From Phytomonas francai (Eukaryota > Euglenozoa > Kinetoplastea > Trypanosomatida > Trypanosomatidae), in assembly GCA_001766655.1 (NCBI GenBank), contig MJCC01000005.1, positions 352,072 through 416,071 on the forward strand: a stretch of 64,000 nt of DNA, written 5' to 3'. Below are positions 10,138-20,311 of the stretch, in pieces. Numbering within the stretch: the stretch's first letter is position 1; the number at the start of each line of letters is the position of its first letter. The notes below the pieces were generated by a model. That model was not told the DNA's origin and made no database searches. It was given only the letters and a program-made list of their open reading frames with translations. A program made the translations under genes and the position numbers.

Positions 10138-10932
10138 ATGTTGGAGCGGAAGATGAAATCGAGCTTGAAGGAGCCAATTGGCGATAGGGATATCCTCCAA
10201 CGCCCGATCATTCCCAACCGCAAGTACCAGAACGTGAAAGGGGTCGTGGAGACGGGGTACACGGCCGAGGTCGCCGCGTTCATCCGCGGCCAGGCTGTCC
10301 GTCTAAAACGGCAGCCCGGGGAGCTCTTCCAGCGCCTGCGCACGAGCACCGTCGCGAATCACCTCCGCCGACGGCACCTGCCCCCCTTTTCCCCGCCGAT
10401 GGCCGATGGCGGCTACGCCCGACCCATGGACGAGTACGGCGGCTTCACGCCTTTGCTTCTCACGAGCGCGGAGAGGGCCTACGAGAAGGTCGACCTCCTC
10501 CTTTTAGACTGCCGTGGCCTCGAGGAATTCGACAAGTGCCATATCGCCGGGGCCCTGCACTACCCACGGCACCTTTTAAACCACGCGATGCGCCCCTTCC
10601 TGCCGGAGATGTACGCCTACAAGAATATCCCGGGGAAGTACATCGTCGTGTACGACTTCGACGAGTCGACCGCGGTCGAGATCGCGAACATCATCTGTGA
10701 AAAGGGGATCGAGAATATTGGCATGATCGCGGGCGGGCTGCAGGAGTTTTTGTACGACTACGCCGATTTAATCGTCGGCGAGCCGCCGGGGCCGATCGTC
10801 CCGCGCGACCCCGCCCTGCAGCGTCGGGCCGACCAGATCACCTTGGCGCGCAGTGAGGCGAAGAGCATCATCTCGCACAAACCCAAGAGCTTGTCGAATA
10901 GCCTGGCCAAGCCACGAACACGACAGACGTGA
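10138..10932 (+). CDS. CEP41: CEP41-like rhodanese-domain protein
   Basis: The 264-residue protein carries a rhodanese domain at about 100-220. It shares the order of CEP41 motifs: LDCR, CHIAGA followed by YPR, EMYAYKN, GKYIVVYD, CEKGIEN and the AGGLQEF turn. The active-site loop reads Y-D-F-D-E-S-T around residues 172-178 with no catalytic cysteine, as in CEP41, so no sulfurtransferase activity is expected. CEP41 acts at centrioles and cilia and is needed for axonemal tubulin glutamylation in animals; this role is inferred here. The N-terminal 100 residues are basic. Met6 is an alternative start. A neighbouring tau-tubulin-kinase-like gene shares the ciliary theme. Confidence 0.85.
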   Translation: MLERKMKSSLKEPIGDRDILQRPIIPNRKYQNVKGVVETGYTAEVAAFIRGQAVRLKRQPGELFQRLRTSTVANHLRRRHLPPFSPPMADGGYARPMDEYGGFTPLLLTSAERAYEKVDLLLLDCRGLEEFDKCHIAGALHYPRHLLNHAMRPFLPEMYAYKNIPGKYIVVYDFDESTAVEIANIICEKGIENIGMIAGGLQEFLYDYADLIVGEPPGPIVPRDPALQRRADQITLARSEAKSIISHKPKSLSNSLAKPRTRQT

Positions 10933-11660
10933 GGCCCATCCCCACGCTGGCCGAGCATGTTGGATGGGAAAAGGGAGACTAGCAATTGACGCCGCACGAC
11001 TTCGATTGTGAGCGTTGTCATGTAGTAGGAATGGTTTAGTGGAAGAGGTTTTGCAGAGCAAATCGTAATGTAACTGCCAAAATCTTCTTCGTGGATTTCT
11101 CTGATGTGTTTATTAGATACCCATGCTTTTTTGATTTCGTTTGTCAAATACGATACCTAGCTGAATTGTTATGTTATTGTCATTATTACTGCTATTGCTT
11201 CCTTTTTTTTTGGGGGGGGGGGATGAAGGGGGAGGGGGATGAGTTGGAAAGGTTTAGTAGTTGCTTTTCCATAAGTACTTTCGTAAATGCGCATAGTCTG
11301 TAGGAAAGAGACATGTCAAATCACAGCGTATGTGCGTGTTTTATTGCTGGAAAGGCTATAATAGTCCCTTACCGAACGTATTATTATTTTCATCCCTTCT
11401 ATTTTAGCACAAGAGAGCTTCGTGTGTATGATATATTTTATCCCATAATGTGTAAGTTTATTTAAATTACGTGTATGTAAGAGCGAGGTATACACATTTC
11501 GAAATGATCACTATCGAATATATATATAGTCTATATTTCATGATGAATACTTCACTATTCTAATCTCAAGTGTTCGAAAAAGGGAAGATCAAGAACTTTC
11601 CGATAGAATCGTTTTAAAATTTAGTGAAGAGGGACGACAAAGCGTCCCCCTCTTGGTTCA
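10933..11660. other. Intergenic with short G run
   Basis: 728 bases. A T run followed by a G10 run lies near 11201-11221, and a TA-rich stretch lies near 11518-11530. Open frames here are low-complexity and not convincing. Confidence 0.6.
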
Positions 11661-13985
11661 ATGCAAGTAGGTATAGTCAACTATACAAGCCAAAGAAACC
11701 CAAAACTATTTTCAAAGAACACCTTTAATCAGTTTCATTCAACATGCGAGCGGGAGGAATCCCCGGATGGCGAGCGCTGCTCGGACATGGCGGGTTCCCG
11801 ACCCGCCGGCAATCACCGTAGCCGGCGGCCGTGCGGGATGGGCTCCACCTACCCCGAATTTGCCCCCCGAGGCCTCGCGCGAAGCACCAATTCGGTCCAC
11901 CCCCTGCCTTTCGAGGGCGACCGCGCGCCCAGGGAGGGGGGCGAAAGGGAGCCGGAAAAGGCAAAGGAGGCGGAAAAGGCAAGGGAGGCGGAAAAGGCGA
12001 AGGAGGCGGAAAAGGCCAAGGAGGCGGCGCCTGCGCATCCGGCGGCGGGCAGCCCCGACCCACGCCCGGCCGCGGTCGGGGGGCCGCCGAGGCTCGCGCA
12101 GACGCGGGTGCGGCCGGGGATGTGCATCCGCGCGTGGATGATCACCTCGCGGATCGGCGCGGGCTCCTTCGGGGAGACCTTCGCGGCGATGAAGCTCCCC
12201 TCCCTCGCGTCCGAGGAGGCCTACAACGAGGACCGGCTGTACGTCCCGCGGGACATCGACGCGCTGCTCGAGGATCTGCCGCCGCCGAAGGAGCGACGGG
12301 AGGTTTGCATAAAGTTCGAGCAGGAGAATAAGAATATCCTGCGTTTAGAGGCGCTGGCGCTCAAAAAGGTGCAGCCGTGCCCGCAGGTGGTTCGCTTTAT
12401 TGGCAACGGGTGCGCCGATGGGATGAACTATTTAGTGATGGAGAGGCTGGGGCCGAACCTGACCGAGCACCGGCGCCGGAGCCCGCACGGCACGTTTAAC
12501 ATCTACACCACGCTGAAGGCCGGTATTTCCTGTCTGATGGCGATCCGAGGCGTGCATGAGCAGGGGCTCGTGCACCGCGATATCAAGCCGTCCAACTTCG
12601 TGACCGGGCTCCGGGGCTCGCCGGATCGGGCGACCTGCTACCTCATCGACTTCGGCCTCGCCCGGCGCTACCGCCGCTCGAACGGGGAGATGCGGCCCTC
12701 GCGGAAGAACGCGGGGTTTCGCGGGACGAGCCGCTACGCGTCGGTGGCCTCGCATCGCCGCATGGAGCTCGGCCGCGTCGACGATCTTTGGAGTTTGCTG
12801 TTTATGCTCGTCGAGTTCGCGACCGGCACACTGCCGTGGCGGAAGTACAAGGACAAGGACGACATCGGGCGCTGCAAGGAGGAGTCGATCACGCCGCAGC
12901 TCGTGCGCAACCTCCCGCGCGAGTTCCAGGCCTTCCTGGCCCACCTTCAAACCTTAGTCTACGAGGACGAGCCCGACTACGATTACTTGCTTTCCCTCAT
13001 CTACCGCGCCCTCGCGCGGCGAGGGTACCCGCCGAACAAGCCGGTGGACTGGGAGCTCGACCCGGTCACGATCGAGCAGGTCGCCGAGGCTGAGATTCGG
13101 ATGTCCCTGCACAAGCGAACGGGCGCGAGCAAACCCCACGCGGCGAAGCGGATCCATCCCGGGGACGGGACCCTGCCCGCGCGGCCGGATGAGCGGCAGG
13201 ATTCTCGCCCGCCCTCCCAGGACCCCGCCCCGCAGCCTAACGGGGCCGCCGTGGTGGCCCTCGACCCCGCCCAGGAGATCTTTCAAAGCATGGGGAGCGA
13301 CTCCCTGCACACCCAAAAGGTGCCGCCGCCGATCGTTGAAAAGCAGGCCAATCCCATCTATTCCTCATTCCAGGAGCTCGACGCGAATTGCAATGGGATT
13401 CACATCAGCGAGGTGGAGCTTCGACATCACCTGAACGTCAGGCCCGTTGGGGAGAACAAACACGACCCCGTCGCCCCACCCGCGCATGGCACGGTTGAGC
13501 CTGGTTTGAGGAAGGTCAACAATGCCGTTCGACAGGAAAGGACACCTGATTGCCCTATCACCAGCATCAAAGATAGTGGATCAATGCGGGGCGAGAAGAG
13601 TTTATTAAGGAAGGAGATGCCCTCACTGTGGGCGAGGGAGGGCCCCATAGGATCTTCAAACATAAATGTGGATCAGAACGACTTTTCATCTCGGGAATGC
13701 AGCAAGGGTTCCAACAAAATCTCCTTTTTAGAAAAGAAAGCAAGATATAAATCGGATGGAGAGAATGGGAAAAATCTGTCCAAGAGCGTTTTTATGGAGC
13801 TTGACCACCAAGGTGGCGCCCCGCATACGACGCTAGCACCAGATGTGCCGCCCCCTAGAAAGAAACATTTAGATGCAATACAGCAAACAGTACCCGAAAC
13901 GGAGAATGCACGATTATCAAAATCCTCAAATGATGTATCAGTGGTGAAGAAGGAAAAGACGAGCTGTGAATGTCGCATGATGTAG
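11661..13985 (+). CDS. Tau-tubulin-kinase-like (CK1 superfamily) protein kinase with possible CaaX end
   Basis: A 774-residue Ser/Thr kinase. The N-terminal 150 residues are basic and low-complexity and include four EKAKEA-type repeats. The kinase domain spans about 155-475, with a glycine loop at 166-171, the ATP lysine K218, HRD at 305-307 with IKPSNF, DFG at 330-332 and the F-R-G-T-S-R-Y-A-S substrate loop typical of TTBKs. About 30 extra residues sit between the glycine loop and K218. TTBK2 starts ciliogenesis in animals; a role at the basal body or microtubules is inferred. The long disordered tail ends in C-E-C-R-M-M, a plausible CaaX prenylation box. The ATG at 11661 is first in frame; a later start would leave the kinase intact. 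Confidence 0.88.
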   Translation: MQVGIVNYTSQRNPKLFSKNTFNQFHSTCEREESPDGERCSDMAGSRPAGNHRSRRPCGMGSTYPEFAPRGLARSTNSVHPLPFEGDRAPREGGEREPEKAKEAEKAREAEKAKEAEKAKEAAPAHPAAGSPDPRPAAVGGPPRLAQTRVRPGMCIRAWMITSRIGAGSFGETFAAMKLPSLASEEAYNEDRLYVPRDIDALLEDLPPPKERREVCIKFEQENKNILRLEALALKKVQPCPQVVRFIGNGCADGMNYLVMERLGPNLTEHRRRSPHGTFNIYTTLKAGISCLMAIRGVHEQGLVHRDIKPSNFVTGLRGSPDRATCYLIDFGLARRYRRSNGEMRPSRKNAGFRGTSRYASVASHRRMELGRVDDLWSLLFMLVEFATGTLPWRKYKDKDDIGRCKEESITPQLVRNLPREFQAFLAHLQTLVYEDEPDYDYLLSLIYRALARRGYPPNKPVDWELDPVTIEQVAEAEIRMSLHKRTGASKPHAAKRIHPGDGTLPARPDERQDSRPPSQDPAPQPNGAAVVALDPAQEIFQSMGSDSLHTQKVPPPIVEKQANPIYSSFQELDANCNGIHISEVELRHHLNVRPVGENKHDPVAPPAHGTVEPGLRKVNNAVRQERTPDCPITSIKDSGSMRGEKSLLRKEMPSLWAREGPIGSSNINVDQNDFSSRECSKGSNKISFLEKKARYKSDGENGKNLSKSVFMELDHQGGAPHTTLAPDVPPPRKKHLDAIQQTVPETENARLSKSSNDVSVVKKEKTSCECRMM
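11953..12024 (+). repeat. Four 18-bp tandem repeats coding EKAKEA-type units
   Basis: Four consecutive 18-bp units differing by single bases (cggaaaaggc followed by aaaggagg-like ends) encode a Lys/Glu/Ala helix in the N-terminal region of the kinase. Confidence 0.85.
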
Positions 13986-15103
13986 AATGTTGGCTTTCGC
14001 GACAGCCTTGCTGGTGTCTTTTGTTTATTTCCTTCACAGTATGATTAACGTTTTCTCTTGCTCTCGAGTAGGGATGTTCAATGGATTAGCCTCAGACTTT
14101 TGGTGCTGTTGCTGTCGGGTCGAATTTTTTATTGATCTTGAAGCATGTTGATGACCCCCAAAATGGATATTCTATAAAACGGTTGCTTCTTTTGCTAATT
14201 CATATATATATATGTATATCTATATGCGCATGTATATGTATGTATGCGGGGAATGTATTGAGGAAAGTGTAAATTTAATTTTTGGAGTGTTTTCACTATT
14301 CTTTCTTCAAAAGATGGACTCCCTATCCTACGTGTTACACAATTTTCACAGTTGATTTACCAGTAATAGGGTATAGGAAATCTTTGGGGCAATTAAACAC
14401 GAGAAAATCATAGAGTAACAGTGCCATAGTGGATATTTTTGTAGCTTTACATTGAAAATTGCTTATTCTTAGCTCTCGTTATGAGGAACGAAACAATTAT
14501 TTTACTTTTTCACCTAGACTTCAGAAATTCGGAATAACAAATGCATTTGAACCTTACTTCCCCCTCTCTCCCTTAAATAATAAAAAAGGGGATATACTTT
14601 CTTGTAAAATATTCGAGACAAATACTCTTTTTTATTCCTCTTGCTTTTTAGAATGATAGTACGCTTAACCGCGATGCTCTTAAGATACTCTGTGCTTTCT
14701 TGTTGTCGGATAAAGTTGCATTTAAATGTTTCCAGTGTTTCTTCTTTTTGATATTCTAGGAACGTTTGCCTTGTGCGGATAAAGATTTATATTTTCTTAT
14801 TTTTTGGATGTTATAACCGCCATGCTGAATGTATTTATATGACATGCACAAAACTAAAATTTATGGCTTCGTTTTTTTTATTTTTATTTTTAAATATAGA
14901 ATTAAGGATTTTATCCATTTTCTTCTTTTTCTACGCTATATTTTTCCTCATTTTTTTAATGCTTGAATAATAAAAAACATAAATATTCCAAGATAAGTTG
15001 AGAACCATACCTTGGATACGTGGAAGAATTAGGAGTCTAAGATCGTAGCTGGGAATTCCAAACTGAGGTTTGATTTTTCTGAAATAACGGGAAGTTCAAT
15101 CCA
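13986..15103. other. Long AT-rich intergenic stretch
   Basis: 1.1 kb with TA-rich and T-rich tracts (about 14200-14240 and 14870-14970). Two short hydrophobic open frames (14459-14656, 14773-14970) follow base composition and are not convincing. No RNA gene is recognised. Confidence 0.6.
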
Positions 15104-16141
15104 ATGGACGCAACCATTGATGACCTTATTGACGAGATTTTCAAGAAAGACGATAAAGTCATTTCGTATCAACAAGCCTCAAGCTGGGACTCTAGCCGCA
15201 GTAGTGACGAGGATATTTTTACTAGAAGAGCGACAGCTAAACCAAAAATATTTGACGAGGAGCTTCTGGTGCCGACTGGTCCCTTTACAACACTCTCTCC
15301 CCTATCTACCTCTGTAAAGCTGCCCATAAAAGCGAAGGATTTCGATAACTCTTCTGAGGAAGGCGACGGGGCTTATGGGTCGGAGGAGGGTAGCGACCGT
15401 CTCACCGCGCTGGCGAAGGCTACGTCTTTGACGAAGGGCCTATGCCAACAGCTGGGCAATTCCTGTCAGCCTACGCCTGCCGCACCCTTTCCCTCCCTCC
15501 CCTCCGCGGGCCTGCCCGCCTGTCCGGGCCAATGCTACGTTACGAACGTCCCGGCCGCGGCCCTCCTTTCGCGCGCCGACAAGAGCCCCTTTCCGGCCGT
15601 GGAGGGCCTGAAAAAACTCTGCCGAGGGGTCTACGACCGCGGCGCCTCGCTGGCGAGCATCCTCCGCCGTAAAGGGGCCTTCTACGTCGGCCAGCCGGAT
15701 CTCGGCAACGGCTGCCTGGACGGCAAGACGAGCGGGGCCCAGGGCGGCTGCCCGCACATCCTCTGCCTGAAGTGCAATTACGTTGTGATCCGCCTGCAGG
15801 GGGCGGAGTGGGTGAACGCCGACGGGGGGTTTGATCTCTACCTCACAACGCGAAATTACTACCCGGATTGGGCTCTTCTGGCCGGCTCGAGCCCGTTTGG
15901 GGCTGAGGGGGAGAGGGCGCAGGGGTCGGTGCTTCGTGAGAACCCCCACGCCGCGGCGTACTGTTGTCAGTGCTCCTTCCTTACTGTCAAGGCTGCACGG
16001 GTGGCTATCATGACCAAGCTGACAGACGTTGCTATTGCCCGCGAGGATAACTCCCCCTTCGCCATCGAGCTTCCTTTACTCCCTAGTCAGAAGCAAAGAC
16101 GGCCTCCGTTGTGGGTCTGCAAGGGGCATTCTTTGGTCTAG
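15104..16141 (+). CDS. CFAP418: CFAP418 (C8orf37) homologue
   Basis: The 345-residue protein begins with an acidic helix similar to the start of CFAP418 (D-x-L-x-D-E pattern). After a variable, Ser/Pro-rich middle it has the C-terminal family domain from about 215 to the end: CLKC (Cys221, Cys224), a segment with N-Y-Y-P-D, then CCQC (287-290) and the terminal W-V-C-K-G-H. The paired cysteines may bind metal. CFAP418 is a cilium-associated protein whose loss causes retinal degeneration in humans; a flagellar or basal-body role here is inferred. It is longer than the human protein (about 207 aa) because of the middle region. The ATG at 15104 is well placed. Confidence 0.82.
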   Translation: MDATIDDLIDEIFKKDDKVISYQQASSWDSSRSSDEDIFTRRATAKPKIFDEELLVPTGPFTTLSPLSTSVKLPIKAKDFDNSSEEGDGAYGSEEGSDRLTALAKATSLTKGLCQQLGNSCQPTPAAPFPSLPSAGLPACPGQCYVTNVPAAALLSRADKSPFPAVEGLKKLCRGVYDRGASLASILRRKGAFYVGQPDLGNGCLDGKTSGAQGGCPHILCLKCNYVVIRLQGAEWVNADGGFDLYLTTRNYYPDWALLAGSSPFGAEGERAQGSVLRENPHAAAYCCQCSFLTVKAARVAIMTKLTDVAIAREDNSPFAIELPLLPSQKQRRPPLWVCKGHSLV

Positions 16142-16397
16142 CGTTAGAAGGCTATTAGTGAGGGAATCTCTTTCTTTGCATCCCGATTGTTGTATTGTTG
16201 TTCACAATACAGGCGATGATGTCGTTGTTATCATTTTAATTTCCTTTGTCCTAATGGTATCGATTTTAATAGAAATCAACTGATTTTTTCCAAATTATTT
16301 ACAGCTTTTAAACCTTCCACCCATTTTAAAATTGGATCATTTTTCTCCCTTTTCCCGTTAACTGGCACATCTATGATTAGCGTCTTCATTTCTATAC

Positions 16398-16399
16398 AG
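16398..16399 (+). promoter_or_regulatory. Likely trans-splice acceptor AG
   Basis: A pyrimidine-rich stretch (about 16340-16395) ends with the AG at 16398-16399, 16 bases before the ATG at 16416. Confidence 0.4.
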
Positions 16400-16415
16400 C
16401 CCACCCTGCGACACA

Positions 16416-18278
16416 ATGGGTCCGCCCAAAAGAAGAACTAGTAAGAAGAAGGAGGTGCTACCAGATCTCGACAACCTGCCCGATGGCAAGTTCAACTATT
16501 ACATTCGGGGCTGGTCTTCCTATACCTCAATCAGGAATCTCACAAAACTTAGCCATGAGCTCGTAGCATCTTGTACAGCGGCGAACCGTGAGGTCGGGCC
16601 GATACCAAAAATGAACGTCTTGATTCTCCCTACCGACGGAAACGAGCATATCGAGGAAGAGGACTCAGAGGGGTCGTTGACGGTTGAGCTGGAACTCGCC
16701 GACCAGCTTCGGCTTGACGGCATCACGAAAAAGCTGGTAAGGGAAAGGGCGGCTTTGATTCGATCATGGAAGCCGGTGGACCCCGCACAGGAGCTCCCAC
16801 CACCATCATCACCATCGCAGCCCCCTCCAGAGGAGGTGGGAAACGCGAACGATAACAACATAAATACAGAAGGGAGTCCGGAGAGGCTTGATAACACCGC
16901 ACGGGCCCTTGAAGATGTCTCCAAAAATGCCTCTATGAATCCAATCGAAGAGGTTATCTTTAACGAACCTCATCCTTCAGGAGAGGATGCGCGGCGGCTT
17001 TTAGAGGAGCTGCAAGAAATTGAGATGACGCACGGAGCGCATCTCGGGACTCTTGATAACTGCATCACGGGGGATTTGCACATCCTGGGGATGGCACCGA
17101 GCATCGTAGTGCACCCCGACATTGTTGTCGAGGCCGCCGAGGAGGAAAAGTCACCCACCAAGAGGAAGCTTTCTAAAGCTAAGAGTAATGGGGATAAAGG
17201 CACTAAGGGCAAAAGAGGCAAGAAGACAAAACTAACCCCTGAGCAGATCGAGGAGATGGAGCGGCAAAAGGCGGAGGAGCAGGCTCTCCGAGAACGTCAA
17301 GTGCAAGAGGCGATTGAGCGTGCTCAGAGAAAGGAGGAATATTTGAAAACTTTCTCGCATCCTGATCGCTGGGCGCATATCACCATTTCTGGTCTAACCT
17401 TCACCGGAAAAATCCGTGTTAGTCGTGCCCACGTGACATTCCAGAATTGCCGTTTTATGGGCCAGCTCGGCAAGGACGATAGTGACGAGCCTCAGCTTAG
17501 CGTGTACCCTTTCAGCGTTGTGCACTTGACGAGGTGCACCTTTGAGACGCCTGCGACGTGCGGCCTGTACGCCTTTCCTTGCTCGCAGGTCTTGGTTAAA
17601 AAGTGCCTCTTCTGCGGCCTGCCGCACCAGGAGCTGGCGTCAGTCGAGTACAAAGACAGGCTCGGTGAGGCAAAGGATATTTCACACTTTGACAACGCAG
17701 AGGTCTCCTCTTCAAAGAGCGAGGAAAATTTTCTTCAGAAGTTTGCCAGGAAAACCGGTAGGGAGCTTGAGAAGGCGGGGGAACCTTTGGATGAAGAGCT
17801 TATGGAACGCTATAATGATCTGCGCGAGAGCAGTGCACTTTTAGTCGGCATACAAGTAGATAGCGCTAGAATTTACATAGAGGGCTGTCGCTTTACCTTC
17901 CTAGGAATCGGTGTTTTATTTTCTGGCCGCTGCGTACTCTCCGAGTTTCCTCATCTTTCCTTCGTCGAGAATGAGTTTAAGCCGAATGCCGTGATGAGCT
18001 TAAAGAATTCCTGGCTGCATCACATGTATGGCACTGCGGTTGTGATTGCGGCCTCTGAAGTTTCACTCAAAGGTAACGAGATTCACGACTGCGAGTACTA
18101 CGGTGTAGACTGCTACGCCAAGTGTGCAAATGTGAGTGTGTTGCGCAATCATTTTGGGATTTACGCGGTCCTGCGAGTCCGAAAAGGTACAAAGATTAAG
18201 CTGTTGAACAATACGCTACACGAAACCTTAGTGGATGACAATATCTATAACAATCCGTGTCTTGATCCAGTTTATTAG
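16416..18278 (+). CDS. Right-handed beta-helix protein, SHCBP1-like
   Basis: The 620-residue protein starts basic and has a proline-rich, disordered segment near 125-150. A lysine-rich charged region (about 245-310) leads into a right-handed parallel beta-helix from about 320 to 620. The repeats show the I-x-x-L-x-F-x-G, V-x-F-x-N-C-x-F and V-x-V-x-x-C-x-F pattern of PbH1 repeats, interrupted by a charged insertion at about 415-470. Animal SHCBP1 and SHCBP1L, spindle- and midbody-linked proteins, have similar folds; I infer only the fold with confidence. No enzymatic pectin-lyase residues can be judged by eye. Confidence 0.75.
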   Translation: MGPPKRRTSKKKEVLPDLDNLPDGKFNYYIRGWSSYTSIRNLTKLSHELVASCTAANREVGPIPKMNVLILPTDGNEHIEEEDSEGSLTVELELADQLRLDGITKKLVRERAALIRSWKPVDPAQELPPPSSPSQPPPEEVGNANDNNINTEGSPERLDNTARALEDVSKNASMNPIEEVIFNEPHPSGEDARRLLEELQEIEMTHGAHLGTLDNCITGDLHILGMAPSIVVHPDIVVEAAEEEKSPTKRKLSKAKSNGDKGTKGKRGKKTKLTPEQIEEMERQKAEEQALRERQVQEAIERAQRKEEYLKTFSHPDRWAHITISGLTFTGKIRVSRAHVTFQNCRFMGQLGKDDSDEPQLSVYPFSVVHLTRCTFETPATCGLYAFPCSQVLVKKCLFCGLPHQELASVEYKDRLGEAKDISHFDNAEVSSSKSEENFLQKFARKTGRELEKAGEPLDEELMERYNDLRESSALLVGIQVDSARIYIEGCRFTFLGIGVLFSGRCVLSEFPHLSFVENEFKPNAVMSLKNSWLHHMYGTAVVIAASEVSLKGNEIHDCEYYGVDCYAKCANVSVLRNHFGIYAVLRVRKGTKIKLLNNTLHETLVDDNIYNNPCLDPVY

Positions 18279-18781
18279 CTTCCATTTTTTACATTTCTTT
18301 CTTTCCCTCAGCACGTAGAAAAGTTGAGATGAGTAAAGTGAAGCCCTACATCAATTAAGATGTGAGAACCACAGTTATTGAATGGTTAGCATTTAAAACT
18401 GCAAAATGTATTGACTTTACTGAAAACAATATGTACAGAATCTTGTGGTGTTAAAATTCTGACCTACAGAGTCATGAGACACTAAAAAGAAAACATCGAC
18501 GGGAAACTTGTATTTTAGCTTGAATTATTCATCCTTTTTTTTTTTTGAGTAAAAAAAGGGGAAATTGATGCTAACCCATATTAATTTAAGTGAAAACGTA
18601 ATGACTTTCATTTTTCATAATTCCTTTTTTTCCTCACTTTCTGGATTTCAATTTGTTAATTAAGTTCAGCAAGTGGCAACCTCATTATTTTCTACCTATA
18701 CTAGCTATCTCATATATATATATATATACATATATCTTGATATATAGATATATACAACCTAATTTAGGACATTCATTAAAT
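18279..18781. other. Intergenic, AT-rich with TA repeat
   Basis: T-rich tracts are present near 18532-18545 and 18626-18660, and a TA-rich repeat near 18713-18750 just upstream of the MAPR gene. No gene. Confidence 0.65.
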
Positions 18782-19324
18782 ATGACACGCATCCAATTGG
18801 ATAAGAAGCTTGTTACTATTGGTGCTGAAGCCGCTGCAGTAGGTATCGCTGTGGTGTGTGTTCTGAAGGCAAAAGGTTTCATTAATGCCATACCCCTTTT
18901 AAATAAATGTAAGACATTCATTTTTAAATGTAAAAATTTGCACGAACATAGCTATTCAGACAGAAGTAACTCTGTAGATGGCACCCGTACGCCATCCCTT
19001 ACTCATCAACGAGGCTACACAGAGGAAGAACTTTCGATGTACAACGGCGTCGAGAATGAAAGAATTTTCGTGAGTCTTGGGCGGAAGGTTTACGAGGTGG
19101 GGAAGTCGCTCTACGGCCCAGGTGGGGCTTATCACATATTTGCAGGCAAAGAGGCATCTCGTTGTGTGGCAAAATCAGTTTTAGATGATAAACAGACAAA
19201 TAAGAACTGGTCAGATTGCACAGAGGAAGAGTTGCAGGCACTCGAAGAGCACGTGGCGCTGTACGATAAAAAATACCCAGTGGTGGGATGGTTTATACCA
19301 AATGACAACTTTTATGAAATTTGA
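18782..19324 (+). CDS. Membrane-anchored cytochrome b5-like (MAPR/PGRMC family) protein
   Basis: The protein is 180 residues from the ATG at 18782; upstream codons would need a TTG start inside AT repeats. One membrane segment is seen near residues 10-35, followed by a short polar linker and a cytochrome b5-like heme/steroid-binding domain (about 75-170). The domain shows the MAPR order: Y-T-E-E-E-L with N-G, V-x-V-Y-E-V, a G-P-G-G-A-Y-x-x-F-A-G-K-E-A-S core, an L-D segment and a terminal Y-P-V-V-G. MAPR proteins bind heme through tyrosine and support sterol and P450 metabolism, usually at the ER or outer mitochondrial membrane; the substrate here is unknown. Confidence 0.85.
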   Translation: MTRIQLDKKLVTIGAEAAAVGIAVVCVLKAKGFINAIPLLNKCKTFIFKCKNLHEHSYSDRSNSVDGTRTPSLTHQRGYTEEELSMYNGVENERIFVSLGRKVYEVGKSLYGPGGAYHIFAGKEASRCVAKSVLDDKQTNKNWSDCTEEELQALEEHVALYDKKYPVVGWFIPNDNFYEI

Positions 19325-20311
19325 ACGCCTCATTCTTGTCTGCATTGGAACAAAGTTGGTTATTAATGAGTTCAATCGCATTAACCAAAAACGATTCCAC
19401 TTCCAATGCTAGTAAATTTATAACAATATAAAAGAGACGGAATCATGGTACAATACGATCTGCGACTCTAAAGCGACTATATTTTTGCATTTCCTGTTGC
19501 TCTACTTTTTTCCCAATATGTAATTGGCTTCCTAGCTCATACAAAATTAAAACTAGCCAGCTCATTATCTGTATATTTATGATAAGCGTTTTTGTTGCTG
19601 CAATCTATACACTAATGTTATCAGGGAAGGCTTATAAACCTTCCTTCCCACGTTTCAAATGAATCTATTTGACTCTCCGCATTTACTAATTGGATTGCGG
19701 AAGTAGGAGTTTAAATGCATGGTAAAGAAAATTTTAGACATCATTGTCCACACATACATGCGACTGAAAAGCTGGAACCACGTTTGATGTGTGGAGGCTG
19801 GTTAGCGAATACATTATTATTATTTCTTCCCATTTTTGAGCAAGGAAATTGATTATGTATCTTCATATCTAACGGCTGCTTCACCATTATATTAAAAAAG
19901 GGTCACATAGAATAATCACGCATAATTTTTATATGAATTATGCATATGAATAGAAGCCACTGTTTTTCCCCGCTTTAGTCTTTTCCACTTCACGTGTTGG
20001 TTCAGCCCTCGAAGAGGCCGAGCTGAGACTGATCCATTTTATTGCCCCGTATGACTCTACGCACTGTACTTATCCGCTTCCCCCCCCCCCCCCCTTTTTT
20101 TTTTTTTAACGATTCCTGTCGGATAAAACACAAAAAAGTCTAATTTTCAACACAACCCATTGGGCAGGGCATCTTTTTTTTTTTTTTTGATTCTGCCAAA
20201 GGATCAAAAAAAAAAAAAAGCGCCGTGCCTTCCTGCGTCTGTCCGTTGCATGCGATTCCGTCGAGCCGGCCGCCGCTCTCCCCAGTCTCCCAGTCGTGAC
20301 GGCCGCGCGGA
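19325..20311. other. Intergenic with C15/T13 and poly-T/poly-A runs
   Basis: 987 bases. A C15 run (20080-20094) leads directly into a T13 run (20095-20107); further T and A runs lie at about 20170-20220. The runs probably supply the splice signal of the carrier gene. No RNA gene is recognised. Confidence 0.65.

Noticed and set aside
14773..14970. 65-codon hydrophobic frame
   Set aside because: It does not begin with a convincing start, and Phe/Ile/Leu runs follow the poly-T composition.
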